DNA of 64,000 nucleotides, taken from positions 1 through 64,000 of the forward strand of contig NZ_FQUS01000023.1 of assembly GCF_900129315.1 (NCBI RefSeq), given 5' to 3'. The position numbers were made by a program, and so were the translations under genes. How positions within the stretch are numbered: position 1 is the first letter of the stretch; each line of letters starts with the position of its first letter. Origin of the DNA: Fodinibius roseus (GTDB taxonomy: Bacteria > Bacteroidota > Rhodothermia > Balneolales > Balneolaceae). This document shows positions 17,572 to 30,100 of the stretch, one piece after another. The notes under the pieces are model-generated. The model was not told where the DNA came from. It was given only the letters and a program-made list of their open reading frames with translations, and searched no databases.

Positions 17572-19350
17572 ATGTCATTTGAAATTATTTTCGTATTTGT
17601 CCTCCTGCTATTCGCCCTATTTCTTTTTTCCTCGGATTACGTCTCTTTTGATATTGCCGCGCTCCTCATCATGATTTCACTGCTTGTCACCGGTATTCTA
17701 ACTCCCCGTGAGGGACTGGCGGGGTTTAGTAATCCCGCTACCCTTACCGTAGCCGCTATGTTTATTCTCAGCGAGGGACTGCGGCGCACGGGATGCCTGA
17801 ACACCATTGGCGACTATTTCAGCCGGCAGATACAGCATAACTACTGGATGGGATTACTACAGATGCTGCTTTTCGTGAGTATCGCTTCGGCATTCATCAA
17901 CAATACGGCCATCGTCGTTATTTTTATTCCCGTAATGATCGATATCGCCTCACGCATTGATATAAGTCCGTCCAAACTGCTGATGCCTCTTTCATTCGCC
18001 GGTATTTTCGGGGGGATCTGTACCCTGATCGGAACATCAACGAATATCCTTGTCAGTTCGATCGCCGAGGACCGCGGGCTCGATCCATTTTCCATGTTTG
18101 ACTTTTCCCCGATGGGCTTGTTGCTCCTGGCATCAGGGTTCATCTTTATGTTCACAGTCGGTATCCGTGCCATTCCGGAGCGCAGAAAAAATGAAGAGCT
18201 CACCGAAGGATACCAGATGCAGGAATACCTGACGGATGTCATTGTCAAGCCCACGAGCGACCTGACAGGTCAGGTGCTGGACGAAGAGGCGCTCACCAAA
18301 AAACTGGACCTGGATGTACTGCGCATTTTCAAACCCGACCGGGACAGTTCAGCCCAGCGTACCGAAACCAGCATTCAATCGGGAGATGTCCTTCGAATCA
18401 GGGGTAGCGCTGACGAGATCAACAAGCTCATCCACCGCAATGATATTGCCCTCAAGCCTCCCCGGCGATGGGCCGACGTGGACCTCAAGCATGGCCGCGA
18501 TGCGCTGGTTGAGGCGGTTATTGCTCCTGACTCCTCGCTTGAAGGGAAAACGCTGGATGAGACAAACTTTACCGAACGATTCGGGGCCGTTCCGCTCGCC
18601 ATCAGACACAAAGGAAAAATTGAACAGGAAGATCTCAGTAACATCCGGCTCACCGGCGGAGATACCTTACTTCTGAGTATCGGTAAAGAGCGCGTCCGGC
18701 AAATCGACAAAGACCAGGCCTTTGTCTTAGCTTCCGAAGTCGGTGCCGCAAAGACGAGAAATAACAAAACACCGATAGTGCTGGCCACTATTTTCGGGGT
18801 CGTTGCGGCAGCAGCATTAAATATTGTCCCTATTGTTGTCAGTGCCATTTCAGGGGTAATTGTACTAATCATGACGCGTTGCCTCACGGCTGACGAGGCC
18901 TACAAAGCAGTCAACTGGAAGGTCATTATGCTGCTGGCAGGCGTTATTCCGCTCGGCACCGCCATGGATAAGACGGGAGCCGCCGGGATGCTTGCCGACC
19001 AAATGATCATTATGCTCTCTGATTTGGGGCCCCGGGCAGTGCTGTCGGGATTCTTTTTGCTCACCATGAGCATTACCGCGGTTATGTCCAACAACGCCTC
19101 GGCTGCTCTGCTGGCTCCTATCGCCATTGAAACGGCCCATACCCTGGATATAAGTCCCTATCCCTTTTTATTCGCCGTAACGTATGCTGCCTCGTTGAGT
19201 TTTATCACCCCCTTCGGTTATCAGACAAATACCTTGATTTACAGTGCTGGTCAGTATAAGTTTACTGACTTCACCAAAATAGGTTTACCACTTAATATTA
19301 TTTTCTGGATTTTAGCAACGATATTCATCCCCATATTCTGGTCATTTTAA
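17572..19350 (+). CDS. SLC13/DASS-type permease with two RCK_C (TrkA-C) domains
   Basis: An inner-membrane carrier of 592 residues. Membrane helices fill residues 1-205 and again about 400-592. Between them lie two cytoplasmic TrkA-C-like domains (about 215-290 and 300-385). The N-terminal half has the anion-binding INNTAIVVIF segment near 103 and SFAGIFGGICTLIGTSTN near 142. The second half has MSNNASAALLAPIAIE near 503 and FITPFGYQTNTLIY near 544. This is the layout of CitT/SLC13 carriers annotated for sulfate, dicarboxylates or citrate with Na+. The next gene, a SulP transporter, starts four bases later, so oxyanion (sulfate-like) transport is a reasonable inference. Confidence 0.9.
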   Translation: MSFEIIFVFVLLLFALFLFSSDYVSFDIAALLIMISLLVTGILTPREGLAGFSNPATLTVAAMFILSEGLRRTGCLNTIGDYFSRQIQHNYWMGLLQMLLFVSIASAFINNTAIVVIFIPVMIDIASRIDISPSKLLMPLSFAGIFGGICTLIGTSTNILVSSIAEDRGLDPFSMFDFSPMGLLLLASGFIFMFTVGIRAIPERRKNEELTEGYQMQEYLTDVIVKPTSDLTGQVLDEEALTKKLDLDVLRIFKPDRDSSAQRTETSIQSGDVLRIRGSADEINKLIHRNDIALKPPRRWADVDLKHGRDALVEAVIAPDSSLEGKTLDETNFTERFGAVPLAIRHKGKIEQEDLSNIRLTGGDTLLLSIGKERVRQIDKDQAFVLASEVGAAKTRNNKTPIVLATIFGVVAAAALNIVPIVVSAISGVIVLIMTRCLTADEAYKAVNWKVIMLLAGVIPLGTAMDKTGAAGMLADQMIIMLSDLGPRAVLSGFFLLTMSITAVMSNNASAALLAPIAIETAHTLDISPYPFLFAVTYAASLSFITPFGYQTNTLIYSAGQYKFTDFTKIGLPLNIIFWILATIFIPIFWSF

Positions 19351-19353
19351 CAG

Positions 19354-21096
19354 ATGGTTGAATGGCTCAAAAAAACGTTTAAAATCGTTGATTGGCTCCC
19401 CCATTACAGCCTTTCAAAATTACGCGGCGATCTGTCAGCGGGACTCACGACCGGGATTATGTTCATTCCGCAGGGGATGGCTTACGCCGTCATCGCCGGA
19501 GTGCCGCCTATTTACGGGCTCTATGCCGGCGTAATCCCCCTGCTGATCTACCCGCTGCTGGGGACCTCAAAAAACTTGTCGGTGGGACCGGTGGCCGTGG
19601 ATATGCTTATTATCGCAGCGGGGGTAAGCCTGCTGGCGGAACCGAACAGTACCGAATACATCAGCCTTACGATTGTATTAACCATGATGGCAGGGGGACT
19701 GCAGCTGATTATGGGGTCCATGCAGCTGGGAGCCGTCTTTAACTTCTTTTCACGCCCCGTCATTGCGGGGTTTACCCTTGCGGCGCCCCTCATCATCGCT
19801 TTTACCCAACTCAATAATTTGCTGGGCATTGAACTTTCCAATACCCAGTATATCATTACCATCATTCAGGAAGTTATCCTGAAAGTCGAACAGATTCATC
19901 CCGAAACCCTGCTCTGGGGCGGCACAGCCCTTGCCGTCCTCGTTGTTTTTAAATACCTGAAATCAAACATCCCGGCCTCGGCTATTATTTTAGTAGGCGG
20001 TATTATTGCCGCCTGGCTTTTAAACGCCAATACCATGGGCATACAGCTGGTCGGTGATATTCCGATGGGACTTCCCCCTTTTACCTTTCCGGAAACAAAT
20101 TTCAGCAATATGCGCGAACTGCTACCCACGGCCCTGACATTAGCCCTTGTCCAGTTTATGGTCGTAGCTTCACTGGGACGCACGTTTGCAAAGCGGAATA
20201 ATTACGTCATTGACGCCAACCACGAGCTGGTGGCCATCGGGGCCTCCAACTTCCTGGGAAGCTTTTTCCAGTCGATTCCCGTATCGGGCAGCTTTTCGCG
20301 TTCCGCGGCCTCAGAACAAGCCAATGTACAAACGCCGCTGGCGAACTTCATCACCTCGGGAGTCATCATTGCCACCCTGATACTGCTGACCCCGGTCTTC
20401 TACTACCTGCCGATGCCGATTCTGGCCGCTATTATCATCGTATCGGCCCTCAACCTGATTGATATCTCTGAATTTCGATTTTTATTCAGCACCAAAAAGA
20501 GCGAAGGGTTTATCGCTATTTTTACCGCTGTCTGCACGCTGTTTATCGGTATTCAGGAGGGGATTCTGCTGGGGGTCGTCGCCTCCATGGTTAATATTCT
20601 CTACAAATACAGCCGTCCGAATGTAGCGGAACTGGGACTCATTCCCGGGACCCACCTTTTCCAAAATATCGACCGTAAATCGGATGCCCAGCGTATCAAC
20701 GGCGTCATCATACTGCGGGTGGATGCTTCTTTTTCCTTTATCAATGCCGATTTTTTTCGGGACTATATCGTAAAAAAAACCCGTGAAAGAAATAACTATA
20801 CCCGGTATGTAATCATCGACGGCAGTACGATCAATACTCTTGATACCACCGCCATCGACCAGCTGAAATCGATGGCAACCACCTTAAAGAACTGGGATAT
20901 TGAACTTTTCATCACCGGCTTAAAAGGTCCGGTGCGCGACGTAATCTCCAAATCGGGCATGCGGGATTTTTTAGGGAAAGATCATTTTTTTCGCGAACCT
21001 CACGAGGCTGTCCAGCATATCTTAGAAATCATGGATCATGAGGATGACACCTCTCGCCTGGATACCTATAACAGGGAGGTCAACAAAAATCAGTGA
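19354..21096 (+). CDS. SulP-family anion transporter with STAS domain
   Basis: An inner-membrane protein of 580 residues. It opens with the SulP signature DLSAGLTTGIMFIPQGMAYA at about 26-45 and PPIYGLYAGVIPLLIYPLLG at 51-70. About 12-14 membrane segments run to residue 420, including SIPVSGSFSRSAASEQANVQ, typical of the anion site. The C-terminal 440-560 is a STAS domain (VIIDGSTINTLDTTAIDQL). SulP proteins move sulfate, bicarbonate or other anions, often with Na+ or H+. It lies four bases after the SLC13 gene and is surely co-transcribed with it. Substrate is not decided by sequence alone. Confidence 0.92.
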   Translation: MVEWLKKTFKIVDWLPHYSLSKLRGDLSAGLTTGIMFIPQGMAYAVIAGVPPIYGLYAGVIPLLIYPLLGTSKNLSVGPVAVDMLIIAAGVSLLAEPNSTEYISLTIVLTMMAGGLQLIMGSMQLGAVFNFFSRPVIAGFTLAAPLIIAFTQLNNLLGIELSNTQYIITIIQEVILKVEQIHPETLLWGGTALAVLVVFKYLKSNIPASAIILVGGIIAAWLLNANTMGIQLVGDIPMGLPPFTFPETNFSNMRELLPTALTLALVQFMVVASLGRTFAKRNNYVIDANHELVAIGASNFLGSFFQSIPVSGSFSRSAASEQANVQTPLANFITSGVIIATLILLTPVFYYLPMPILAAIIIVSALNLIDISEFRFLFSTKKSEGFIAIFTAVCTLFIGIQEGILLGVVASMVNILYKYSRPNVAELGLIPGTHLFQNIDRKSDAQRINGVIILRVDASFSFINADFFRDYIVKKTRERNNYTRYVIIDGSTINTLDTTAIDQLKSMATTLKNWDIELFITGLKGPVRDVISKSGMRDFLGKDHFFREPHEAVQHILEIMDHEDDTSRLDTYNREVNKNQ

Positions 21097-21127
21097 ACAG
21101 GGTCTCAGTGACCGGTTATCACCCTGT
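21097..21127. terminator. Hairpin between the convergent sulP and tcA genes
   Basis: ACAGGGT at 21097-21103 pairs perfectly with ACCCTGT at 21121-21127. On the minus strand a run of five Ts follows after about eight bases. It sits right after the sulP stop and 50 bases past the tcA stop, so it may end both transcripts, but the loop is long (17 bases) and the T-run is displaced. Confidence 0.4.
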
Positions 21128-21177
21128 CAATAGTCCGTTGGATGCATATTGGAACACGGACCAACCCTGAAAATGGA

Positions 21178-24100
21178 TCAACTTCCCGTCGTTATGGTAT
21201 AATGCAACATCAAATAGATATCCTTCAGTTTTCGGTCATCAAAAACCGGGGGTTCGGCAGCACCGGTGTCCCCTGTTCCCAGGTTTCCGAGCTCTTCGAT
21301 CGTCAGTTCAACGCCCAGAGGTCCCGCAGACGGATTGGTCGGGTTGAAAACCGAAGCTCCGAATGATGCTGATTGATACAAGTCGGGGGAACCCTCCACC
21401 GGATCAAAACGGTCAACGCCAGCAGTTCCGCCGTTGCCCCTGATAGTAATGGCCGGAGTAGCCAGGCTATCGTCCGGGAGCTTGTCGCTGTCAATTTCAA
21501 GGAACAAGCTTGCCTCTTCTATCGACAGGGTCCGGCCCTGCAAAAACAAGGGAAAATGTTTTTCACTAAGCTCCAGGTCGATGGAAGTGCCCACTTCACT
21601 GTTCAATATCCGATGGAACGCCTGCGAAAACTCTTGCCGAATGCTAAACAAGCGGGATATGGTATGGCTGCTCAGAAAATTCTCTATTTCTCCGGCTACT
21701 CCTTCGATCTCCCCCTCGACCTCTTCCCGGTACAACTCATCATATTCCGCCTCATAACTGATATGCAGGATTACATCATTGATGGTACTGTAATCGAACG
21801 GCCGGAATTGTTTGGGCAGATCCAGCCGCCATTCACTGACAGCCCCGGCGCCTTCGAAGGGCATATAGCGCTCGTCCCTGAAATCCAGGTTGAACACGCC
21901 GGAATCGTTTTGGGCCGTGCTGGTAGCGACGGTGGTTGTGCGGGTCGGAGGGACCTGAAACAGATCCGAATCCGAACCTATCTCCTCCATCTCCGGTTCC
22001 TTGCGAATCTGACTGCGTTTCAGGGTGAGTGTTGCACTGACGTTGGTATAGGGTCCCGTAACACAGGGAATCGTCAGTCGGGCCGATTTGATCCGCCGTC
22101 GGTACTGCCCCGGATAAAAAAGGTCAAAGTAGAGCTCCGGAATCCTGAATTCACACAATCCCGTAGCCTTTAGGGTAAGCAGCGCTTCCGGATCGATCTG
22201 GGTCAGCGAAAAGGCCTGGTCGATCTCCATCGACCGGTCGTTTGTCTCGATATACAGCCGCTCCATATTCCTGAGATCATTCATCAGCCGCTCCCCGGCC
22301 AACAGTCCGGACCTGGAAGCCTCCCAGTAGTTGCCATCCAACAGCGATGTGGTGTCGTCCCCGCGCTCGAACCGGTAGGCCCGCTCAGCCATCCGTGCCA
22401 TGGTAAGCGCATTCCGGTAGGCCTCCCGATAGAGTCGCTTAAGTCGGACAGACAGCCAGGTGTACAACCCTAAATTCGTAAACTTATCCTCGTAGAAATC
22501 TATTTTGTCCTGAAGCTGTTCTCTTTGTTGTTCGTGAATCTCTTTCGACTGCACGGCAATCTCCAACCGGATCTCCGCAGCCTCGATCTTCTTTTCGATC
22601 TCCTCCAGTTCATTTTCGGCTTGCTGCAGGTTGAACTTCCAGCCCTGCTCGCGGCGAGTAAAACGGGCTTCCATTCCTGCTAAATCGCCAATTCTATTGG
22701 TATGGTCCGCCATACTTTTAAACGTATTTGCTGTATTGATCAAGACCTCTTTTGCCCCTTCCGCACCCGTTGAATTACTAAGTCCGATAATATAAGGGAG
22801 CCCAGCCACAGCCGTTGCGCTGACTTGGAAGGGGGTTGCAATTTCAAGCAAAATATTACTTGCATATTTTGATACCTGTTGCGTACGCTCTCCCGGTATC
22901 AGCCCATCGTCGTTCAATTTTTGATAATAGTCTTTTCGATTTTCCACCGTCTCTCTGCGTCGCCTGAGAGCTTCCAGATTGGCTTCGGCGGCCGTAATCT
23001 CCCGATTCCGGAGTTTGGTGGTGAGGTTTTGAATATTTTGCTGGTGGGTAAGCCGGATCCGGGCCAGTTCCCCGGCATCTTTCTTTTCCAGGGCACTCAG
23101 CAGCGCCCCGCCGAACGACTGCAGGGCTCCGGCGTATTCCCTGGCCTTGGTAATAAGAAAGCCAAAGCGGTAGGGCGGCAGATCGCCTCTTATGGAATCG
23201 AGTACGTCTTCCAGAGGAATTCCCTCTGCCCGGGCTCTGACCAGTAACATAGGATCGATCTCCGGGGCAAAGAGCGGCAGCTGACGGCGAACGCCTTCGA
23301 TGTTAAGGCAGTTGCGGATTTTAAACAGCCGGTCTTCCACCCGATCCCAGTACTCCAGCAGTTCTTCGTTGTGAGGAATACAGAAAATACAAGCCTGCTT
23401 CAACAGACTTGTCCCGAATGAGGGCAGGGGGAAATACGGCTTCCAGGGATGAAAATTCTTCCAGGCGGATCCTTTGAAATACCGATCCCGACCAATGCCG
23501 AAATTGCGCCTATCTCCGGAAAAATACGGTTGATCACCCGAGGTAATATTGTCAATATCGTCAGATTGAACATAGGCCGTCACGGGGTGATTCTGCGCCA
23601 TCATCGCAGCATTTCCCAGCAACTGATTATCAATGACCTCTGACTGACCGGTTACCAGCGACAGATCGACTGGTCGTTGTCGTTCGGAAGTCAGGCTTTC
23701 GACTTCCATGATAAAACCGGAGCCGGAAGACGTATGACAATCCCTCATGCGCTCTCTCAGATTTAAAAACGTCAGATCATCCGCCTGCGGCTCGGGACAG
23801 TCGCCCAGTTGGGCGGGACGCTCTCCCAGAACTTCGGACGCCATCACATAGAGCAGCGTAGCCTCGTTCACAGATTCCCGGGTATCCTGTGCAAAGAGAT
23901 GGTCTCCCCAGTCGAGGAGATTATCGACATATTTCATGACCATCCTTTTCATGTAGCCTCCCAGCCGCAGGCGGGCGATCGCGTGGGGGTTAAACGGATC
24001 GCTTTTATACGCCTCTACCGCCTCCTCATCGTTAAGCTGCTCTTTCAGGGTTTGCAGGGTATGATTCCGAAACTCCATAAACTGCCATACCCGGTCTTTT

Positions 24101-27100
24101 TCCCGCTGCTCTCGTTCTTCTGGGAAGCCCGGATCACTGATTTCCTCCATGCCGTCCGGCAGTTGGTCTGAAGTCGGATCAAAAATGTAATGGTACCAGC
24201 GCTGGGCATCTTTGTACTTGCCCTGGCTGTTGAGGTGGTTGGCGACAAGAAAAGGAATATGGAAGAAGATCTCCCTGAAATAGACGCCCAGCGAGCCTTT
24301 GGTGTCGAATTTCCGTTCTATCATCAAGCTCAGATCCTGCCGCACATTGCGGGCTTCCACGGGAAGGAAGGGGGCGTTTAACTCCTGTTGAAATTCAATA
24401 TCCAGTAATCCGTCAATGCCCTGCTCAAATAACTGCCGGCTCACGGTTTCACCGTGGGTTGTCCCGATCCTCCGGATGGCATAGGGGGCGTCAGCGTGCA
24501 CCAGGGAGTAGAGATAGAGCAAGTCGCCATCAACATTGATAACGGCATCTGTAAAAGTGCCGTTCACAGGAGTGACAACGGATCGCTCTCCCTGCAGGCG
24601 CAACAGTTCGCCGGGCGATGTCAAATCACTCTTTTCATTTTTCAGGTAGCGCATCATGTCCGCAAAGGCCTCTCCCTGGATCACATTCGGAGCATAGCCG
24701 TAGGATATGCGCTCCCCATCCCTTGTCAATCGCTTTAGATACGGGGGATTGGAAGTACCGCCCATAAATCCAAAACCGATATAGGGAAGCGGGCTTCCCG
24801 TGACCTCGGGTCCTATGGACAGAGCGTAGAGATCCACATGGGAGGATAAATCGAAATCCCTTCCCACCAACTTCAGTTTGGGATTGCTGTCGAACAGGTT
24901 AAAACCCACAATCTGCGGGTCCACGTCCGGATATACCTGATTCCACCGGTAACCTGTCAAGCTATACCCTTCGACGGGCTTTTCATGAGAGCGGGAACGA
25001 TCCGTTCCGACAGCGCCCTCTTTTTGATCAAAAATATATTTCGGAATGGGCGGACTGGCTATCTGTATTATGGGATCCCTGACAATGCCGGGGCCATCGG
25101 AAAACGGCTCATCATTGACCAGCTTTAGGGATTGGGGAGCTGACCAGGTTCCGTCCAGTCGCATCGACATAAATTTGATCGCAAGAGTATGCTTGTAGGC
25201 TACGAAGGTAGAACTGCCTTCTTGCAGATCCGTTTTCGGCTGCGTCGTAATCTCCACCCAAAAAACGTACAGTTTGCCGCGAAATACGATGGGAGAAACC
25301 TTGTTCACCGGAATCTGGAGATCCAGTTTTTTCCATGGATTCCAGACAACGCCTTTGGAGGAACCGGTCTCTTCAGCTTTGTATATATTTTCGACGGTCC
25401 GATAATAATAGACAGGTGGATCACTGGAGGTAACGCCAAAAAGATGCAGTACATCGCGGTCGTTCCCACGGTCGTGATAGGCACCGGCGATCTTCAGTCG
25501 GGCGATTTCTTCAAACCCTTGCATGTATTTGGAATAGGCATCGATCGCGGCCTGAGCGTCGATCTCCCGCTGCAGGAGTTCGGATTCCAGCTCCTCGAAC
25601 AGGGGTGTCTTGTTATCGCGCAGGTCCGGTTCGATGTAGTTCTCCGGATACAGAAAAACCTTCCGGTTGGCTTCCCACACCCGGTAGTTTTTGCGCCACT
25701 CCCACTCATCCTGGGCCTGCTTGCTCAAATGAATCGCGAGACGGGGCTCGATACCCGTGGCGGTCTGCTCCAGGTTCATCAGAATCCGCTGAATGTACAG
25801 CTGCAGGCTGGAGATACCGGCCACCACCCTGGAAGTTCGCGCACATCCCTCCAGCTCGGTATCGATCAGGAAATAGTTGTACAGATCTTTTTCGGTTTGG
25901 AAGCGATCGGTCAGATCAGGCCGCTCCGGGTCATCCGGTGCAATGGAGTGCATCAAATAGGTGGTCAACGCATCCCGCCTCAGCTCGCGTATCCGGTCCT
26001 CAAACGGTTCCGCCACCTCTTTCCACTCTTCTTCCGAATCGTATTTGGTGCGTATGGCGGTAACCAGGGTCTCCACTCCCCGGGAGAAATGCTCAACTTC
26101 CTGCTCCCATGCATGAACAGGTTCAAAGTCCTCATAACGTTCGGGAATGAGCAACGGAAGAGCTTCTCCCCCCACCCCCAGGTACCGGGCAAGCTCCACG
26201 TTGGTTTTTAGTTTGTCTAAAGCTTCAAGCGCATGATTAACCGGTGCTCCTTCGGAATCCACCGAGCCGGGAAAATCCAATACCTGATTCAGCGAATTAA
26301 TCAGTCCCCTTTCTGCCTCCAAAAGATGCTCCAGTCGATTTAGCGTCTCTTCATCCTCATTAAATCGGGGGGGGATGGCTTCATAATCAAACCCCTTCAA
26401 CGCACCAAACAGCTCTTCAGCCGTTCCTCCCGTCTCCTCCAGCAGGTCAAGGAAGAGCGCCGTTTGTCGGACATGCATAAAAGCGGGATTAAGAAATTCA
26501 CTGGGATCACCGGTACCTACCCGGAATATTCGGCTGCTTCCTCCCGCGTTTTTTTGTATAAACGCAAGTTCTTCCGATCCGAAATCATCGTCGTTAAACC
26601 ATAGCGTAAGTTTGTTCAATGCCGCGTTCAGATCCTCAAGAACCGTTTCTGTTTTATCGCCGTGTAATCTTCGGGCAAGGGCGCTGTGGAATACATCGTT
26701 ATCCTGAAAGTCGTATCCGGCCAGCGACGCAAGCCTCTTTATTTTATCGGTTGAAAAGCCGAACTCCTTTCCCAGTTGATTTGCAACAACCTCTCCCGCA
26801 CTGTGTCGCAACAGCAATTCCCGGGCCTTTTCAGCTCTGATCGGGACCTCCGCGGGTATCGCAATAGAGTCGGAGGGGTTGAAGCCGGCTGACAACCTAT
26901 AGAGATTCGGGGGTTCTGCCGGTTCGAAAATGGAGCTATTGGCATCCAGAACGGCTCTGGACTGAGATAACGAAAGACCCACCGTGCCTACCAATACCCG
27001 GTCGGATATATCCGGAGCGCCCCCCTTCCGGTGAGTAGCTGCGATGTCCCGAATAACGTTTTTCAACTCATCCATTTGATCTGAATCCAGGATATCCTCA

Positions 27101-30100
27101 ACAGCCGTCAGATCAGGCTCAAGCGTTTCAGGATCCGAAACCGAGTCTGCTATCCGGTATATTTGAATATCCGCCGGTTCGATCAGCGAACTATTCTCCC
27201 TGATAATGGCACGGGATTGCAATTCCGTAATTCCCTCAAAATAGGCGAAGGCCGTATCCGCAAAAATCAGCGACTGTTCAGCATAAATGTTGTTAACAAT
27301 TGATTCGCTGATTTCAGCAAGAGTCGATTCCCCTTCTTCCTCGCCCCACCCCTCATTCAGGATTTTGGCCAGCTCCTTTATGCTGTAGCCACTTTCCTCC
27401 CGCCAGTCCGCGAAACGGGTTAAAGCCCGGATATCTTCCAGGTTTTCCAGATGGTTATTTTCGATATCGGGACTCATGCGGAGTAACGCTAACAGTTCCG
27501 AAACGGTCACTCCGAGGGCCCGGCTCAATCGCGCATGACGGTATAAAACAGTGAGCGTATCGAGGGTTACTTCAAACTCCATCGTATCCTCATCCGCTCC
27601 CAGCGGTTCCCGGAGAAACTCAATAAGCCGGACCAGTTCATCGTCATTGATCCCGAGTCCGGCCAGGAGTCTGTGCTGAATGCGTACACCTGGCCCCTCC
27701 GGGTCGGGCAGGTCGGAACGAAAAGCCGGATGCCGAAACGTATCCGATACCTCGCCGGGATCCCAGACGGTTTCATCCCCGAAAGCCGGCAGATTAAAAA
27801 GCCGGTCGAAAAGGGAGGGAGATCCACCTGTCGGAATCCGGTTAACCAGGGCGCAACATTCCGGAACGGAAACCTTGAGTTGCTGCTGTAACGAGTGAAG
27901 ACGGGCTATCTGCTTCAGCGGGAGCTTTCCGGAACCCGACATAATGTCCACCTCCTCCATCACATTATCCAGATGATCCAGTAGCTGATCCAGTTCCCGT
28001 ATGGACCAATCCAGCTGATGCCATAGTCGCACAAACCGGTGCATACGGTCTAAAATACCGGGCGTATAGTTTTCAAAAACTTCCCTGTTCGGTTGAACGC
28101 TGCCCGCCAGGGTAATCGCTTTTACCCGCGGTTTATCGTCACCCGGACCATCGATTCCCGCCAACACAAAATAGGTTGCAATCAGGTCGGTGAACTGCGA
28201 TCGGGTGAGGTCCATCGCCGCGAGCAGTCCTTTTACTTCGGGCAGATCCTCATCCGAGGTGGGAGCCGGAACCGTTATTCCATACAAGTCGCTCAGAAAG
28301 TTTTCTTCCGGCAAATCACGGAAGTCATATTCCGCAACCGGATTTGAAATAAGCTCATACTCCCGGCCGGACAGCTTCAGTTTGGATTGTGCCCATACCT
28401 CGTTCCCATCTTCCTGGTACATCCGTACTTTTTCAACGATTTCGACCTGCGCAACCGGAAAATGTTCGAAATAGGTCCGGAGTTTCGAGAGCGGCAACAG
28501 AAAAGGCTGCCGGAAGCTGTTGAGAGGCGTCAAGTTATAAAGCATACGGTATACATATGCTTCCACCTCGTCTCTGCTTGAAATGTCACCGTCAAATTCA
28601 TTTCCCGGCTGACCGGCAATATAATTTTCAAGGATCTCCAGAATGACAGTCAGGTACGGAATCAGTGTGTGAGTATTTTTGCAGGTCAGGGGCAGGTTAT
28701 ACCACAGATCGGCCCGACGAACCCGGGGATCCAGATCGTGTCCCCGTTCTCCGGGAACGTATTCCGGAAAATATTCATCCAGCACATGGGTCTTCAGATA
28801 CTCCATCAGATCCACAAAATAGGCCGCCGGGCTTATGATCGACTGACAGTGCTTGCAGTTGCAGTAGTCCTGACTTCCGAATAACTCACCATAACCGTTA
28901 AACCGCTTGAGATAGGCGTAAATATCGGTCGACGTATTATCGACGTTCAGCCAATCCAGTCCCCCCTTCTCGATGTCGATTATCGAACCGAATTTGGAGG
29001 TGACTTCTATCGCTATATCCTGAGCGTTCCGGTAGTACGGGGCAGCTATCTCATCTTCGAATCCGGTGGCCTCCTTAAAGCGGGTGTAGCTGTCGGAGGC
29101 GATCTGGTACGCGGCCTGATACCCGTTTTCCATCAGCTGAAACGTGTGTGCGGCATCTTTGGTAATGCGATAAATGCGTTGGTTGGATCTCAGGTTATTG
29201 ATCACCCACTGACGCTCTTCCCCGGAATAGCCCGAAAAGTCTAACCGGTCCGGGTCGCTGCTGTCGGGACTGTAGTCAAGAGAGAGGTATCCCACGTTTT
29301 CATGCTCCCGGCAGAACTCCTCCACAAGATTAATCCGGCGATTTATTTCTCCCACCTTTTCCTGAGAAGAACGTTCCCGATCATTTAACACTGTCTTTAA
29401 CTCCAGTCCCGGGTAGCGATTGGCCTGTCGGGCTATTCCTTTGTACGCCTGCTCTATCGCTGCCCGTTCCTGCGGGTCCGTATCGTCCAGGTTGAACGCG
29501 GAAAAAGATGTCCCGTTAAACAACAACTGCTCATTTTGAGCAAAGAGGGGCTCTACCAGGTCCAGATTCCGGATAAAACTACCTTCATCAACCGACTGAA
29601 GATAATTGGGAAAAATCTTATGCGGGAATACCATTTCTACCTGTTTGTGCAGAAAAGCTGCATAGCCCTCCTGGCTGACCCCTTTCGGCAAATCAATATC
29701 GGTTTCATCGAGCAGCGTTTGCCAGTCGTTGCGGCTCCATGCACTCAGGTCGCGCACGGCAGAAAGGCCCTGCTCCCCTTCTCTCTTTTTGATGGCATTC
29801 ACCAAGTCAATATCAGCGCCTGCAAGCTGGTACAGATTAGCGTTCAAACCCAATTCCCCGGCTTCACTGCCATCCAACACTTCCTCTTCGATGAGATTAT
29901 CCAGCATTTCCCGATTGATCGTTCCCGGTCCCATTCCCCGGTTTAACAGTTGATCTACCTTTTCGTCGTTAAGCTGAGTCAGTGATCCGATATGCAACAT
30001 ACCGGCACTCCGAAACTCCTCCGCAAACAACGGATTGCTCCGGAGCGGGATACCCGGTCGCAACATCTCATCGGCATGTTTTGGGCCGTTCCATGTTCCT

